From positions 1 through 5,921 of the forward strand of contig JAYWGJ010000248.1 in NCBI GenBank assembly GCA_043778315.1: DNA of 5,921 nt, given 5' to 3'. The DNA is from JBEEMU01 sp043778315. GTDB taxonomy: Bacteria > Bacteroidota > Bacteroidia > Chitinophagales > Saprospiraceae. The notes below the pieces were generated by a model. That model did no database searches. It was given only the letters and a program-made list of their open reading frames with translations, and was not told the DNA's origin. The position numbers and the translations under genes are program-made. Below, one piece after another: positions 5,106-5,921 of the stretch (positions are counted from its first letter, which is position 1; every line of letters begins with the position of its first letter).

Positions 5106-5768
5106 TTACGAATTTGCTTTTTTGTGGTCTGCCAAAAACTTAGCCAAACCAATGTCCGTGAGCGGGTGATAGAGCAAGCCCATAATCGCGTCTAACGGCG
5201 CAGTGATTACGTCCGCGCCCATTTGCGCGCACTTCACGATGTGCAACGGGTTGCGCACCGACGCGGCGAGTACTTGCGTACCAAAACCAGATTGCATATA
5301 AATTTCTACTATATCTTTAATCAAATCCATGCCGTCCCAACTTATATCATCTATACGACCGATAAACGGCGAAACGTAGGTCGCGCCTGCTTTTGCTGCC
5401 AAAAGTGCTTGTCCTGCCGAAAAAACTAAGGTGCAATTGGTCGCGATTTCGTTTTCGGTGAACCAATGTATCGCCTTGATGCCGTCTTTTATCATCGGCA
5501 CTTTCACTACTATATTGGGCGCGAGCGCAGCCAAAATCTTTCCCTCGGCAACCATTCCACTGTATTCGGTACTGATAACTTCCGCGCTCACGTCGCAGTC
5601 TTCGCCGACGAGTTTGCATATTGCTTCGTAATGTGCGCGTACTTTTTTGTCGCCTGCGATGCCCTCTTTCGCCATCAGCGACGGGTTTGTCGTCACGCCA
5701 TCGAGTACGCCGAAGTCTTTCGCTTCGCGGATTTGGTCGAGATTGGCAGTATCAATAAAAAATTTCAT
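5106..5768 (-). CDS. tal: Transaldolase, small TalC/FSA-like (MipB) family
   Basis: The 220-residue product begins MKFFIDTAN at the ATG at 5768. An in-frame GTG 48 bases upstream would start inside the SRP RNA and is rejected. It is a single-domain class I aldolase barrel of the fsa/talC/mipB family: Asp6, GVTTNPSL (24-31), Schiff-base Lys89 in VVKVPM, TNCTLVFS (110-117), YVSPFIGRIDD (131-141) and VLAASVRNP near the end. Two positions separate transaldolases from fructose-6-phosphate aldolase: E. coli FsaA has Gln59 and Tyr131, whereas this protein has Glu63 and Phe135, the transaldolase pair. Transfer of dihydroxyacetone between sugar phosphates in the non-oxidative pentose phosphate pathway is thus the likelier role. 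No Shine-Dalgarno sequence precedes the ATG. The gene lies about 27 bases behind the U-tract of the SRP RNA terminator, with no evident promoter in between. Confidence 0.95.
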   Translation of the reverse strand: MKFFIDTANLDQIREAKDFGVLDGVTTNPSLMAKEGIAGDKKVRAHYEAICKLVGEDCDVSAEVISTEYSGMVAEGKILAALAPNIVVKVPMIKDGIKAIHWFTENEIATNCTLVFSAGQALLAAKAGATYVSPFIGRIDDISWDGMDLIKDIVEIYMQSGFGTQVLAASVRNPLHIVKCAQMGADVITAPLDAIMGLLYHPLTDIGLAKFLADHKKANS

Positions 5769-5794
5769 AATAAAAAAGGAATTTCTTTTACAAT

Positions 5795-5802
5795 AAAAAA
5801 AA
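5795..5802 (-). terminator. ffs: U-tract terminator of the SRP RNA
   Basis: The closing stem of the SRP RNA (5803-5815 paired with 5877-5889) is followed directly on the minus strand by eight Ts (5802-5795). The RNA's own terminal stem therefore serves as the terminator hairpin. Some read-through is expected if the transaldolase gene depends on this transcript. Confidence 0.7.
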
Positions 5803-5890
5803 CAAAGCCGACGCACACCGCATCAACCTTCTACCTTTGCTTGGTTTCCCACCTGGAGGGTTCGAAAGGAGCTGGTCGCATCGACTTTGA
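5801..5890 (-). ncRNA. ffs: Signal recognition particle RNA, small bacterial 4.5S type
   Basis: On the minus strand, 5855-5839 reads CAGGT-GG-GAAA-CC-AAGC. This is SRP domain IV: CAGG on the 5' side and AGCA on the 3' side of the symmetric internal loop that binds the Ffh M domain, closed by a U-A and two G-C pairs and a GNRA (GAAA) tetraloop. Below it CCU pairs with AGG and CCUUU with GAAGG. The terminal helix is CAAAGTCGATGCG (5889-5877) with TGCGTCGGCTTTG (5815-5803), 13 consecutive pairs including G-U. The ~90-nt length fits small hairpin SRP RNAs without an Alu domain. A -7 box TACCTTTG lies at 5902-5895, predicting a start near 5890, and a T8 tract follows the 3' end. The RNA guides ribosomes with nascent membrane proteins to FtsY. 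Ends are accurate to a few bases only. Confidence 0.9.
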
Positions 5891-5894
5891 GCCG

Positions 5895-5902
5895 CAAAGG
5901 TA
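5895..5902 (-). promoter_or_regulatory. SRP RNA promoter -7 box, TACCTTTG
   Basis: An exact TAnnTTTG match on the minus strand lies about 5 bases before the predicted 5' end of the SRP RNA, and it is the same octamer as in the tyrS promoter. The -33 element would fall at or beyond the right edge of the window, so it cannot be judged. Confidence 0.75.
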
Positions 5903-5921
5903 AGCATTTAGTTTTGGTATT

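Noticed and set aside
5769..5816. N-terminal extension of the transaldolase from a GTG at 5816
   Set aside because: The added 16 residues would be translated from the SRP RNA 3' end and its U-tract, and family members begin at MKFFIDTAN.
5832..5839. TACCTTTG on the + strand as a promoter box
   Set aside because: These bases belong to the conserved 3' side of SRP domain IV, and no + strand gene follows in the window.
5841..5900. tRNA-like sequence suggested by a TTCGAA core
   Set aside because: The flanking bases do not form a T-arm or cloverleaf, and the whole segment folds as SRP RNA.
5466..5903. 145-codon + strand frame antisense to the transaldolase and SRP RNA
   Set aside because: It is a shadow of the well-supported transaldolase and SRP RNA genes; its translation shows no recognisable family.

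Overview
The window looks like a chromosomal segment of a member of the Bacteroidota. The evidence is a type IX secretion (T9SS) C-terminal sorting domain, the Bacteroidota-style -7 promoter box TAnnTTTG in front of two transcripts (TACCTTTG both times), start codons without Shine-Dalgarno sequences, and an S4-tailed TyrRS that begins MNFIxELRWR. I cannot fix the genus. AT-rich intergenic DNA combined with C/G-rich coding stretches would fit a Chitinophagales- or Sphingobacteriales-like lineage, but that is a guess.

Layout. From 1 to 823 (+) is the 3' end of a large secreted or surface protein gene. It is followed by a short 14-bp tandem repeat (829-867), a REP-like pair of perfect hairpins (887-932) and a strong intrinsic terminator (1001-1042). 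From 1054 to 1366 there is a non-coding tandem array of seven 15-nt hairpins spaced 40-41 bp apart. It sits between the + strand terminator and the minus-strand terminator at 1395-1430, so it separates two converging transcription units.

Everything from 1463 to the right edge is on the minus strand. In transcription order it is: SRP 4.5S RNA (ffs, about 5890-5801, with its own -7 box and U-tract terminator); a TalC-type transaldolase (5768-5106) and its terminator (5078-5038); a roughly 315-bp non-coding repeat-like segment (4711-5027); tyrS (4660-3377, -7 box at 4700-4693); and, 36 bp further on, a membrane-anchored FlaA1/CapD/PglF-type nucleotide-sugar 4,6-dehydratase (3340-1463). tyrS and the dehydratase probably form an operon. 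A shared sequence motif, TGCGTARCATCA plus an A-rich run plus TA, occurs three times: upstream of tyrS, at the tyrS/dehydratase junction, and (opposite strand) just beyond the transaldolase terminator.

The genes are mostly housekeeping: protein targeting, sugar phosphate metabolism, tRNA charging and surface glycan synthesis. The unusual material is in the intergenic DNA, above all the hairpin array, in which one unit appears to have changed both stem arms together. That array is the best candidate for something undescribed. No defence system, CRISPR array or complete mobile element is visible.
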